Source of the DNA: Cornus controversa
Lineage: Eukaryota > Streptophyta > Magnoliopsida > Cornales > Cornaceae
NCBI GenBank assembly: GCA_026545225.1
Contig: CM048846.1
Location: 20,830,001-20,894,000 of the forward strand
Reading direction: 5' to 3'
DNA length: 64,000 bases
Within the stretch, counting starts at the first letter, position 1. Each line of letters begins with the position of its first letter. Shown here one piece after another: positions 37,150-48,513 of this stretch. Below the pieces are notes generated by a model. That model searched no databases and was not told where the DNA came from. It worked only from the letters and a program-made list of their open reading frames with translations. Made by a program: the position numbers and the translations under genes.

Positions 37150-39645
37150 TTGAATAAGTCAATTGTTTTGCCCCTCTAGAAATGCCAAAAACGTTCTGTC
37201 CAAATTAGTCGATTGATGGGAATGAATAAGTCGACTGATTTATACTCAATATTAAAAATGCAGAGTTTTGACATCCAAACAAAGCCTAAACCATCAAGGA
37301 CTTTTAATATATGATTCAAATAAGATCAAGTCCTATTTTTACATGTCTAGAGACCATTAAAATTATATGCATAAGTTGCATTGGGTCCAAGATTCAACTA
37401 AGTTATGAGGTAGGTTCTTTGAATATTTTGACAAACTTGAACCTCCTCAAAGTCAACCATGGCCTTATGAAATAAATCAATTTGATCCAAGATCCTTGAT
37501 TTCATACTTCACTAAATGCAAATATTGAGAATTAAAGATATTTTCAATTGGAGATCCTCTCAATATTACTTAAGACTTTTCATGATTTAAACATATAAGT
37601 TCAAAGTCTTATTTCTCTAATTCTTAGAGACCATTCTAAATTATATAAATAAAGTACATGGCCTATTGTTTATGGTCTAACGACTTATGAAAGATATGCA
37701 TGAAATGCGTTGGTCCTAGAGCTTTCAAGTGAGTACATCAAAATAACTTTACAAAGATTACCTATACACTCACCAAGACTAAATTACTCAATCTTTAACA
37801 TCTTTATTGATCTTGATGTGCATTGGGTGAAGTCTTCTTTCTTTGGTGTTATTGCCTTCATCATTTTCTCATGTCCTTGATATGAGCTTTTGAACATAGA
37901 TGGGCATGATCAATGTGAGTTTTGGATACCTTTGCAAGGTGTCATTGATCCTCTTGTCTTACTTTGAGTCTTTGTAAAACGTAACATGTTTAAGCACAAA
38001 CTCAAGTAGACATTAAATCCTAATACTTACAATGTTTTGTTATCATCAAAATAACTGAGATAACATTGGTTGGAAACCTTGGTTCAACACTCCCATTTTC
38101 ATTAAGGGCCCTCTTAATATGGTGAATTCCTATGCGGTTGAGTTGTGTGGAGCTTCGTGAGCTCGCCCCTAAAAAGCAGGTTCATAGTTCTGAGCTTCAT
38201 GTGTTCGCTCCTTTAATAAGAAGGTTTGTAGTAGGCTCTACCTTTAGTAAGGGAAAGTGTCAGCTCAACCCTTTATTAAAGGGAGGAGGTTTACTGCTCG
38301 CCTTTTAGTAAGGAAAGGTTTGTTGTTCGCCCTTTAACAAGGGGAGTTTAGGGTAATTTAAACAAGACCCAATTGATACAACATAATAATTTATATTTTT
38401 TCAATTGTTTTGTCAAATTGAAGATGCACATATATGCATGGTACATATTTGCTTGTTATGTATCAGGCACGATTCACATAATCAAGTAAAAAATATGTAT
38501 CAATTAAATATTAAATTCAAATGTCATCCTAACAATTTTTCAAAAATTAGATTCATAAGTGTATATATAAATCAGGATTAACTTTTTGTACAACAATTAG
38601 ATATGTAGTAGATGACAAAAGGAGGCCTTTTTTTTTTCTTTTGACCACCAATCCATGGTGTGTTGTTTGGACCATTTATTTTGGTCCAGCAATGATTTTT
38701 TTTTTTTTTTTTACTCGACTCTTTGTCTACTATCAATTGACAATTCGCAGGGTAACTCCAACATATAATATATGATTGTCTATGATAGAGTTTTATGAAA
38801 AATCATGCTATTGAAATAGGAACATATAAGTATACGCAAATTTAGCAATTGTATAAAGAGAGTACGTATTTTATCTTTTGCCCCAATTGAAATCAGAGGG
38901 TGTGATGGTGAAAGAGAAGGTTAATAGCCTAGCAGAGCACATCATACTCGTAGCAAATTAATATTGTTGTTTGGATTGCTCAAGTAGGTTGCTTGCAATA
39001 TTTGACCGTTATAGATCACTAAACAGATACTCCCTATCTTTCTTCACACGTTAACATATCTTCTAGGCCTTGGCGTAATTACCTTAAAATACTTTGATAA
39101 TTTTCCTTACCGGGTGGCATGTCATCCTTGTAATTGCGAGAGATCTGAAATCTCATATTAGTTGCCACTTGCCCCCCATTCACGAGAGACGTCTTGCTCA
39201 TCACTCGGGAATGTATATCTTTTCGTTTTTAGTTAACTCATGAACATAAAATATTAAATACCACACATTAAATATATATGTAAGTTCCACAGTAAATTAA
39301 TAACTTTCTAACGAGTGTAGGCACAAAATAAAACACATAAAAACACGTTGTACCTTTAAAGTACGTTTAAAACATTCTAATCTCATGAAAGACCACATCC
39401 ATATAACTAACAAACTCATGTGTATATTCACATAGTAATTTATACATACGAGTTTGAAATTGAAAATGGAGTCGGGCACGTAAATGATCTATTTAGTATG
39501 TGAACGATCATATATATTTTGAAATGTGCACTGTGAAATCACATGGTAGTAATGACAATGGGTATTGTAATGATGATATGTGAGGCCCAATAAAAATTTG
39601 AATTGTTGGTTGATAATTTACAAGCATAAGGACCTATGATGCATA
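37150..39645. other. Intergenic
   Basis: I see no gene. 38090-38350 has short, imperfect repeats of a 'TTCGCCCTTTAxxAAGGxxAG' type (about 35-45 bp, several copies). Long T runs occur near 38629 and 38698. The rest is AT-rich single-copy-looking DNA. Confidence 0.6.
38150..38350. repeat. Imperfect short tandem repeat (GCTCGCC...TTTAGTAAGG)
   Basis: About five degenerate units containing GCTCGCC or GTTCGCC followed by CTTTAATAAG or TTTAGTAAGG and GGTTT. They are spaced roughly 35-50 bp apart. Confidence 0.5.
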
Positions 39646-39996
39646 CATAGGTGGAGAGGCAGAACTACAGGATTGCTTAGGTCCAAATTTTTTTTTTACT
39701 ACTACTGTGTTTAACATAACCTACTAGTCCAGCCCAACCCAGCCCACAAACCTTTTATTTTTTAACTAGGCACTTGTGTAGAAAGAGAAACAAAGATAGA
39801 GAAGCCCTAGCTTCCCAGTTCCCAGAATCCCATTGTTGTCGGCGAAGTGACAAACAAAGTCAAGACAAACCAAAAAGAAAAAGGTATGTTCTTCACTTGT
39901 TTGTCTAAAAAAATTATTACTTCCTTAGATTTTTCATTAAAGAAATCATTGATCATATAACTTATGGTCTTAAATTTTTCATTAAAGAAATTATTG

Positions 39997-40015
39997 ATCC
40001 TGTAGTTCCGCCTCT
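39997..40015. repeat. Internal inverted copy of the hAT terminus
   Basis: ATCCTGTAGTTCCGCCTCT is the inverted complement, with about two mismatches, of the left terminus at 39655-39673. It lies 340 bp inside the element, so 39654-40015 alone would look like a small non-autonomous copy. No matching 8-bp duplication follows it. Confidence 0.75.
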
Positions 40016-40257
40016 AGTTGGCACCATCATCATTTCATATATATATATATAAATGTTGGCGCCACTGGACAGGGAGAGAGAAAACGCTAAAGAGCAAAGT
40101 TTCAAGATGGAGAACATTGTTGTCTCTTAAGTCTTAACAATACCTGTAGCTAGCTAGAGAGAGAAAATTGCTTAAACAAATTTTGTTTTTTAGAATTCAA
40201 GACTTTTGCTTTGGTAGATGGATATATAAATCAAAGCAAATGAAGTTAGAGATGGTC

Positions 40258-40262
<5 letters not shown>

Positions 40263-40296
<34 letters not shown>

Positions 40297-40381
40297 GGAG
40301 GAAGCCTTCGCTGTTTTGTAGTGTGGATAAAGGGAATGAAAAGGGAGAAATGAAAGCCACTAGGTTTGGACCAAATTTGGA

Positions 40382-40422
<41 letters not shown>
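40263..40422. repeat. (TA)n microsatellites inside the hAT element
   Basis: Two long TA tracts lie at 40263-40293 and 40385-40422, followed by a GA-rich tract to about 40462. ORFs reading IYIYIY across them are artefacts. Confidence 0.95.
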
Positions 40423-40425
<3 letters not shown>

Positions 40426-40880
40426 AAGAGTGAGAGAGAGAGAGAGAGTAAGAGAGAGAGGATTTTGGGTGGGTTTCTTTTCGCTGCGAAGGTTCAAGAA
40501 AACAGCATAAGTATTAAAAAGAGCACCGAAAAAAAGTTTTCTGTTTGGTGTAATTATCGAAAATAAGTTTTCTTTTTTCTTTATTATTTTTGAGCAATTA
40601 TCAAAAAAACAAATTTCAAGAACTCTGAAACCCAAAAAAGAAAAAGAAAAAAGGTTTTTAGAGAACTAAAAAGAAGTATTATCTGAAACTATCAACCTCA
40701 AAGTTTTATAATGACACATTGTTTGTGCCTATTTTTTGTGTAGAGAGAGAAACAAAGATACACGAAAGCTGCCTAACTGCCCCTGTATTCGGCAAACAGA
40801 CAAAGACCCAAAGAGGTAAGTTCTCAAATTTTGTCTTAAAAATTCTAAATTTCTAATTGACTATTTATGTATTAAATTTG

Positions 40881-41228
40881 TTATTGCATATTTATTTGTT
40901 TGGCCGTGTGGGACATATCTGTTATTGTTCATATTTATTTGTTTGGCCGTGTGGGGCATATTTATTTATTTCGCCATGTGAGGGTTATTTGTTATTACAT
41001 ATTTATTTATTTGGTTGTGTGGGGCTTATTTGTTATTGCACATTTATTTATTTGGCCATGTGGGGCATATTTATTTATTTCGCCATGTGGAGCTTATTTG
41101 TTATTGCATATTTATTTATTTGGCCGTGTTGGGCTTATCTGTTATTGCATATTTCTTTATTTGGCCGTGTTGGGCTTATTTGTTATTGCATATTTATTTA
41201 TTTCGTCATGTGGGGCATTTCTATTATT
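40881..41228 (+). repeat. 41-bp minisatellite within the hAT element
   Basis: Eight to ten imperfect units start TTATTGCATATTTATTTATT, continue TGGCCGTGTGGGGCTTATTTG, and are about 41 bp long. Some shortened units (about 30 bp) carry TTCGCCATGTG. Because of the unit structure all three forward frames stay open and repeat 'HIYLFGRVG'-like peptides. These are not real proteins. Confidence 0.9.
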
Positions 41229-41307
41229 GCAAATATTCTTTCATTTATCAATATTCTAGGCCTCTATTGTTTCAGACTATTGAGGCACCTACATTGCAAA
41301 ATGAAAA

Positions 41308-43696
41308 TTTTGTTTTCCTTCTATAAATTGAAAAATGATAAATCAAAAAGTGGGGAAACTTCTAATGAGCAGTTGGAGCAGCCTCCTTCGAAAATTCCAA
41401 GAGTTGAACAAACAGAGGTTGATGATACGTCTTTTACATGAGATCTTGGCTTGCGTCTTCAAATATGACAACAACCCGTTAATGAACGTGATGAGTTTCG
41501 ACGAAATTATATCAAAAAAGGACCTTATCAACCAAATCTCCCAATGTTTCCTTCCACCTAAGATAGAACTCAATCTCATCGATTTCTAAGTAGTTAGTAT
41601 AAAAAATTTACTTGGCTTGAGTATTCTCCTAAGAAAGACAAAGCATATTGTTTCCCATGCTTACTCTTTGAAACTAATCCACCATCCCATTCTGTTTTTA
41701 CTATCGAAGGGTTCAATAGTTAGAAAAGGGTTAATGGTGGAGTTAGGTGCGCTTTTTTGCAACATGTGGGAGGTCCTAATTCATCACATTTGTGTTATGT
41801 AATATCTTCAGATGCTTTAATGAATCATTTGCAACATATCGACAGAGTGTTGAATATACAATCAAGAGATGTGGTGGAGAAGAATCGGCTGCGCCTCAAG
41901 ACAACAATTGAAAGTGTTCAGTGGCTTGCATTCCAAACATGTGCATTTAGAGGTCACGATGAATCCGTTGCATCTTTGAATCATGGCAACTTTATTGAAT
42001 TCATAAAGCATTCAGCAACGTTAAATAACAAGGTTGCTGAAGTTGTCTTAGATAATGCTCCAAAAAAATGCAAAGTACATCTCACCAATGGTTCAAAAAG
42101 AAGTTTTGCACATTTTTGGTAATAAGGTGAGACGTAAGACTTGTGAAGAAGTTGGGGATGAAAAATTTTATATTTTGGTTGATGAAGCACAAAATGTGTC
42201 TAATACAGAGCAAATGACTATTGTCTTGAGATTTGTTGATAAGAATTGCTTACTTAAAGAGCATTTTTTTTGGAGTTGTAGATGTTAAAGACACCACTTC
42301 CTTAACTCTAAAAAAAGAAATATCAGATGTCCTTACTCTTTATGATCTCCAAATTGATAACATGCGAGGCCAAGGGTATGATGGAGCGAGCAATATGCGC
42401 GGGGTATGGAATGGATTACAAGCAGTGTTTCTTAAAGAATGTTCATATGTATATTATGTACATTGTTTTGCTCACCAACTACAACTAGCATTAGTTGCAA
42501 CATCCAAAGATGTGCAAGATATATGGTTATTCTTTTCAAAGTTGAATTCTATTGTCAATCTTGTCACTGTTTCTCCTAAGCGTCATAGTGAGTTACAATC
42601 AGCTCAAGTGATTTTATCTTTTAATAAGTTAGCTACTGGTGAACTTGAGAGTGGTAGAGGGGCTAATCAAATTAAAAATTTGCAACGAGCAGGTGCCACT
42701 CGATAGAGCTCTCATTATGGTTCTATTAGTAACTTGATAGACTTATTTGGTCCATCTCGTGTAATTCTTAAAAATCTTTCAAAGAATGGACCAACTAATT
42801 ATATACGTGGGGAAGCAAAGGGTGCTCATCTTGCAATGTTATCATTTGAATTTGTATTTATCTTGCAATTGTTGTGTGAGATGATGAAAATTACAAATTT
42901 ACTTTGTCAAGCATTGTAATGAAAAACTCAAGACATTGTAAATGTTATGAACCTTGTTTCAAGTACGAAAGCACTTCTTCAAAAATTGAGAGACAATGGG
43001 TGGTATACTTTTTTTTCAAAATGTGGAAGTATTTTGTAAAAAGCATGAGATTGTAGTACCTAATATGAGTGCTTCTTATATGGTGGGTATAGGTCGTTCT
43101 TGTCAACAAAATGATAATACCACATTTCAATATCACTATTAAGTTGATATGTTCAATGGTGCTATAGATTTTCAGTTGATGGAGTTAAATCAAAGATTTT
43201 CTGAAAGTACAATGGAACTTCTTATTCTTAACTCAACTTTGGATCCTAAAGATGCTTATAAATCATTTAAAGTTGATGATATTTGTGACATCGCAGAAAA
43301 ATATTATCCTAAAGATTTTCAGAATAAGATGCGTGTTTTGAGAAGCCAATTGCAGCATTATAAAATTGATGTCCTCCATCATCCGAGTTTTCAAAATTTG
43401 TCCACCATTTCTGATTTATGCAAAATTTTAGTTGAAACGGAAAAAAGAGAAACCTATTATCTGATTGATAGATTGATCCGTCTCATATTGACTCTCCCTA
43501 TTTCTACGGCAACAACAGAATGAGTTTTTTCGACAATGAAGTGTGTCAAAACTGAACTTCGCAACAAGATAGGTGATGAATTTCTTACAGATTGCATGAT
43601 TCTCAACATTGAAATGGAACTTGCTGAAGATATTGATATAGATTCGGTAGTTAATGAATTTGACTCTCTTAAGGATTGTAGGGCTCAACTTCAATA
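41308..43696 (+). pseudogene. hAT transposase pseudogene (TTF-type zinc finger/DUF4371/dimerisation)
   Basis: Fragments in several plus-strand frames follow the order of plant zinc-finger MYM-type/TTF hAT transposases. A lysine- and glutamate-rich N-terminus lies at about 41308-41440. A TTF-type finger region has a YCFPC-like motif near 41640-41680 (stop-interrupted). A DUF4371-like RNase H core spans about 41760-42700, including QGYDGASNMRG near 42370 and HCFAHQLQLALV near 42470. The C-terminal hAT dimerisation region is at about 43149-43696 (LTLPISTATTE, then FSTMKCVKTELRNKIGDEF). Stops or frameshifts occur near 41440, 41586, 41730, 42122, 42703, 42917, 43141 and at 43521-43523, inside the highly conserved dimerisation motif. 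It is therefore a dead copy. Confidence 0.85.
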
Positions 43697-43911
43697 ATTT
43701 ACTTAAGAAAATGTTATATCTATTTTTGTATCTATCTATGATGTACTTGATTTATCTATATGAGAATATTCTCAATTTTTTGTCCATTTTTAAATATTTA
43801 TAACATATATTTGTTACTTTTAGCCCTCCCCACTTTGCAATCCTGGCTCCGCCCCTGCATAGGTGCATATACATACCAAAGTTGATTAATAAAATTGGAT
43901 CATACGTTTGA

Positions 43912-44562
43912 GTGTACCCGGGTAACTTTTTTTGGGGGTGCCAAGTGCACCATGCTAGTACGTTTATGATGTTGGCTTTAGGAAGTAGTGGGCCCGGTCA
44001 CTTTTGAGGTGCCAAATGCACTATGGCAGCACCTTTATGGTGTTGGCTTTAAGAAACAGCAGACCAGGTCACTTTTGGGGTGTCAAGTGCACCATGGTAG
44101 CACCTTTATGGTGTTAGCTTTAATAAGCAATGGGCTCAGTCACTTTTGGGGTGCCAAGTGCACCATTGCATCACCTTTATGGTGTTAGCCGTAAGAAATA
44201 GTGGGCCCAGTCACTTTTGGGGTATTAAGTGCACCATTGCAACACATTTATGGTGTTGGCTTTAAGAAGCAATGGGCCTGGTCATTTTTGGGATGCCAAG
44301 TGCACCATGGCAGCACCTTTATGGTGTAGGCCCTAAGAAGCAGTGGGCCCGGTCACTTTTGGGGTGCCAACTGCACTATGGCAAGACCGTTATGGTGTTG
44401 GCTTTAAGAAGCAGTCAGTCCGATCACTTTTGGAATGCCAAGTGAACCATGGCAGCACCTTTATGTTGTTAGCCTTAAGAAACAGTGGGCCCGTTCACTT
44501 TTGGGATGCCAAGTGCACTATAGCAACACCTTTATGGTGTTGGCTTTAAGAAATAGTGTAGT
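43912..44562 (+). repeat. 71-bp tandem array, about nine copies
   Basis: CACTTTTGGGGTGCC recurs at spacings of about 70-72 bp (about 44001, 44071, 44142, 44212, 44283, 44355, 44427, 44498). Each unit also carries GTGCACCATGGCAGCACC and TTTATGGTGTTGGCTTTAAG. Units diverge by roughly 5-15 per cent by eye. The array begins about 50 bp after the hAT target-site duplication. The frames open across it are repeat artefacts. Confidence 0.93.
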
Positions 44563-47500
44563 TCCAACATATATTTCTAAAATAGATGAAATGAGTCAAG
44601 AGTACCCGTTTTGCAAATAGATGAATTTCTAAAATTTGTGAAGCAAAGGACTTGATAAGCAAGTGTTTGAGTTTTAGAGATGGAGAAAGGCACAACCTTC
44701 TTCACGTTTGGAATAAGAGGTGATGTACCAAATATACCAGCGGTGGTCAGGTACAATGACAACATCTTATTTTGGGTGCTGCTTATTTCGTATTTCTCTA
44801 GCCACGAACTTATATAGATGCCCTCTGACCAGGAGGGGAACTTGCAGATAAAATAAAGTTATAATGTTAAAATTCAAATTCCTAGATCATTCTTTTAAAG
44901 ATTTTATTCTTATGCTTTAGAAATATTTAAAACAATACTATAAATACAAAAAGTGGTATAAAATTATGAAAAACGTGCATGAACCAGTGGGTAAATAGAC
45001 CTGTCAATGGATCAGATTTTGATCCGAATCTGAGCCAATAAATAGGAGATGGATTGAATATCCAATCCATTAGCGATCTGAATCTGATAATCTGTTAGCT
45101 AAACAAATCAGATAAGGATTATGGTCCACCCAATCAAATATAATATAATATATAATTTATTATAAATATATTATCTAATGTTACAGTATATAATATTTAC
45201 ATACTATTAAATTTTTTTTATCCTTATTTCCTCTTCTTCTTCCCTCTCTCTATTTTGTCTCTTTTTATTATTATTTTCTTTAATAAAAAGTGAAATACTT
45301 ACTTTTCTACTACTTTTTCTTTCTATTTTATTTTTCTTCTCAAGCTTCTCTATTTTTTTTCCAATCATTATTTGCTAATCTCTTTTGAAATTATTATTTT
45401 TTTAAAAAAATTATATTCTTTTCGGATCATATATCCAATTAATAACAAATCAGATATGAATTTAATTATATATAATCTGTCGGGTTATCGAATCACCTGT
45501 GGCATAATCATCAAATCTTTGAGCACCTGAGGTGGGGATTCATGTGTGAGCATATGTCACACCCTAGGAAGCACGGACACAGACATGGGTACGACAAACA
45601 CAAACACAACGACACGAAAATTTAAAAAAAACAAGACACGCGGCAAGGATACTGCTATAAAATAATAATATAATATATTAATATATATTCATTATTCAAC
45701 AAAAAAGGGCTATACTTCAGTTCATCATCAAGCAATTAAGAACCATACAAACTTATAAACAAAAATAGACAAATATATTATAATAGATTAAATAACAATA
45801 CTTATTCAGCTATGACGGATCAGCTAGGTATTGGTAAGGTTCCTTCACTTCATCTTCCTTTAGAACTTTCTTCAAGTTTTTTTGTTCATTTTTTAGTCCT
45901 CTACGTATATTTAACTCATATTATTCATCATAACTCAGTCGCATATCAATTCCTTTCAAAATACTTGAATACATCACTACAACGAAGTGTTCGATAAGTA
46001 TCAAGGAACGTCCGAGAAGTGTCCAAAAAAGAAAATTTTCAGGGAACTTTTATGAAGTGTCTGACACGAGTACAGCACCCTCGGTAAAATTTTCGTGCTT
46101 CCTAGGTCACACCTCTCCTTTCCCTATAGCTCGCAATACTCATCATCTAAGAAACACAACCGCTTCTGTAAAGTATTGTATCCAGGTTCGATAACATGTC
46201 CGACACTTGCACTTTATAAACATTCCTGGAGAAATCTTCGACACTTTATGGCCAGGTTTATAATTTAAAAATAATTTTTACCATTTCGGATACTTGACCA
46301 ACACATCTTAGATACTTGATCGACACACCTCGGACACTTCAACACATTTCAAACACATTATTAATCCACTATACACATTTTTTCTTTATAAAATAAACAC
46401 ATGATAATCTTAGAAACAACATTATGTGCATACATTATCATGTTCAACCTCTTTTTTCTTAAAAAAATTGACATCAAACGCATATGAAAGTATGTAATGA
46501 AAAAAATATAACTATAATGATAAGATAGGACAGTAATATATATATATATATATATATATATCTTTCTTGATATTCGAATAGCTTCAATTTCTAACTTATG
46601 TAACTTTAGCATATAAATTATAAAGTAATTAATGTTTTATAATTGTTTTATTCAATAGATATATAAATGAAAATTTATATTTATAGTAATCGTGTCCACA
46701 CCGTGTCCATGTCTTACTTTTCTTGAGTTTGATGTGTCAACGTATTCATGTCATATTGTGTTTGTGTTCACATCGTGTCTGTATCCTACTTTTTAGAGTT
46801 TAATGTGTCCGCGTATACGTGTCATATCATGTTCGTGTTTCATATCCATTTCGATGTTCATTCTTCTTAGCTCAACATATCAAACTAAATTAACATTCTC
46901 GAGTTGCTAATGATAATAGCTAAGATATTTTGCACGTGCCTTCAATTCTCCTAGTCATTGTTCGATACATATGAGACGGGAGAATTGCATACGTTGGGTA
47001 GATTATGGGATATTATAATAGGTCCAACACCAATACACCACAATTGTCAACAAACAAACAAAAAGTGCGTGGGCAAGGTTTGCATGTATATGGATGTGTT
47101 CACTATATAAATATATATACTAGGAAAAAGCATGTGCGTTGCACATGTTGAGAAGTGATTTATAATTTTAATTGAAATTATTAATTTGTGAGTCCAAACG
47201 ATTTATGGTGTAATTGTTATTTATTAAACAAGTTCATAGTGGTGGTAGAAGGTGATTGATTTTTAAAAAAATTGTGTATGACCACGGGTATTAGAGGTCT
47301 TGTAATCTCTTGATTGTGTGTGTGGATTTAAAAGACATGGATTATGTCTTGGTTACAAGATTTAGCACCTGTGATTACAAGATTAAAATTGTCTACGTAA
47401 TGTCATTTGATATTTATGATTTAATTAAATATCTACACTATATGACATATTGAATCATGTTGAGTAATAATAATAATAATAACAATTGAATTTGTTAACT

Positions 47501-48102
47501 GCTAAATAACAATAATATTTCTCAACTAAATAACAAAACAATCACTTCATTACCATACTTACCTAACAAAACAAATCAGCATACTAATAACTATACTTAT
47601 TTCTTAGTTGCTAATAATAATATTGTATAATTGATATAAAAATTGCTTAACTATTTCTCAAGCTAATAATACATACTAAAATAGTGTCAAATATATTTAT
47701 TTGATGTCAACATTTTTTATTTATTCGATATGCGTCTCTTACTTTTTTGTTTTACCTGTACATTTACTTTTTTTTTTCAACATTTTTTATTTATTCGATT
47801 CATGAAATCAACTACATCTGGTGATTATTGTACGTGCTTCAATTAAAAATACATATAACAATGTCAAGAGCCATAATAAAAAACAAAAGAAAAATTAAAC
47901 TGAAACAAAAGCAAACATGAGGTGTAACTAATGAAAAATCATATGGCAAAATATGTATATAACACTAACACTATATATAAAGATAAGAAATACATATAAC
48001 ATTACAATGTCAAGAGCAATAAAATCAAGTCATACACAATTATATGGCTCATTAATAAAACATTTTTTACTTAGACTTTATAACATTATCATCTTTTATA
48101 TA
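44563..48102. other. Intergenic, repeat-rich
   Basis: I see no gene. 44990-45120 and 45420-45500 hold 'GGATCAGATTTTGATCCGAATC' / 'CGGATCATATATCC' motifs, inverted relative to each other, suggesting a decayed element. 45562-46880 carries the GTGTCC-type element. A (TA)n run lies at 46536-46561. At 47116-47145 there is a GCATGTGCGTTGCACATG hairpin after ACTAGGAAAAA, a motif seen near the start of many plant repeats (possibly Helitron-like). No matching end was found. Confidence 0.6.
45562..46880. repeat. GTGTCC-type inverted repeat element
   Basis: The left end CCTAGGAAGCACGGACACAG leads into CACAAACACAACGACACG. The right part repeats GTGTCCACACCGTGTCCATG and a near-copy about 75 bp on, ending TTCTTCTTAGC. 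An internal inverted end (GTGCTTCCTAGGTCACAC) lies at 46096-46113. The motifs match those of the element in RER1 intron 1. This is probably an old long-TIR transposon with an inner nested or rearranged end. Confidence 0.45.
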
Positions 48103-48449
48103 TGATAGAGTAGTTGACTAGAAGTACGAAACGTGTAACGTGAAAGATGGGTTCAAAGTAACATGGATAGGAAGTCTATTTTAACCAGGACTTCTCTATC
48201 TCCAAGAGAGAGTCTCTTACTATGACACTGTCTCACTTTACTGCTATAAATACAGAGGCGATTCATATACCAGGTATGCACTTAATACCCTCTGAGTTCC
48301 TCTATAGCTTTGAAACACCCTTCCGATTTCTGACTTGATCGTCAGAGCGTAGTCGGCCGGCACCGCGCCGGTGCCCTTTCGATTACTCTTCTCTGGTCTT
48401 TTTTATAGGTTGGTGTTTGACCAGATCAGAGTGAATTTTTGCATCATCA
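48103..48449 (+). repeat. 5' LTR of the Tat element
   Basis: This is a 347-bp LTR. A TATA-box candidate CTATAAATA lies at 48244-48252, so sense transcription would start near 48280. A GCCGGCACCGCGCCGGTGCC inverted repeat near 48357-48376 could form a stable hairpin in the R region. Confidence 0.93.
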
Positions 48450-48469
48450 GTTGGCGCCGTCTATGGGAA
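48450..48469 (+). promoter_or_regulatory. Primer binding site of the Tat element
   Basis: GTTGGCGCCGTCTATGGGAA begins directly after the LTR's terminal CA. TGGCGCC is shared with tRNA-Asp-type sites used by many plant Ty3/gypsy elements. The tRNA is inferred. Confidence 0.75.
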
Positions 48470-48513
48470 GCGAACCCACGATCTGACTGTCCTATTCGAA
48501 CCATACACAAAGC

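Larger units (their letters stand above)
39646..43865 (+). mobile_element. Degenerate hAT transposon with CATAGGTG target-site duplication
   Basis: The element body is 39654-43857, about 4.2 kb. It is flanked by identical 8-bp CATAGGTG (39646-39653 and 43858-43865), the length hAT transposases generate. The left end GAGAGGCAGAACTACAGGATTG and the complement of the right end, CAGGGGCGGAGCCAGGATTG, form diverged terminal inverted repeats of the common plant hAT type. The interior carries a broken plus-strand transposase at about 41300-43696 (separate entry), a 41-bp minisatellite and several (TA)n tracts. Multiple stops and frameshifts mean it cannot encode its own transposase. Confidence 0.88.

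Noticed and set aside
40857..41441. 194-, 119- and 103-codon ORFs over the 41-bp minisatellite
   Set aside because: All three forward frames are open only because the repeat unit lacks stops; the peptides are repeat artefacts.
43988..44620. ORFs of 60-70 codons over the 71-bp array
   Set aside because: Repeated 'MGPVTFGVP' and 'WCWL' peptides follow the DNA repeat period and are not a protein family.
47116..47145. Helitron 5' end (hairpin GCATGTGCGTTGCACATG after ACTAGG)
   Set aside because: The motif is suggestive, but I found no CTRR end with a 3' hairpin and no Rep/helicase coding, so I do not call an element.
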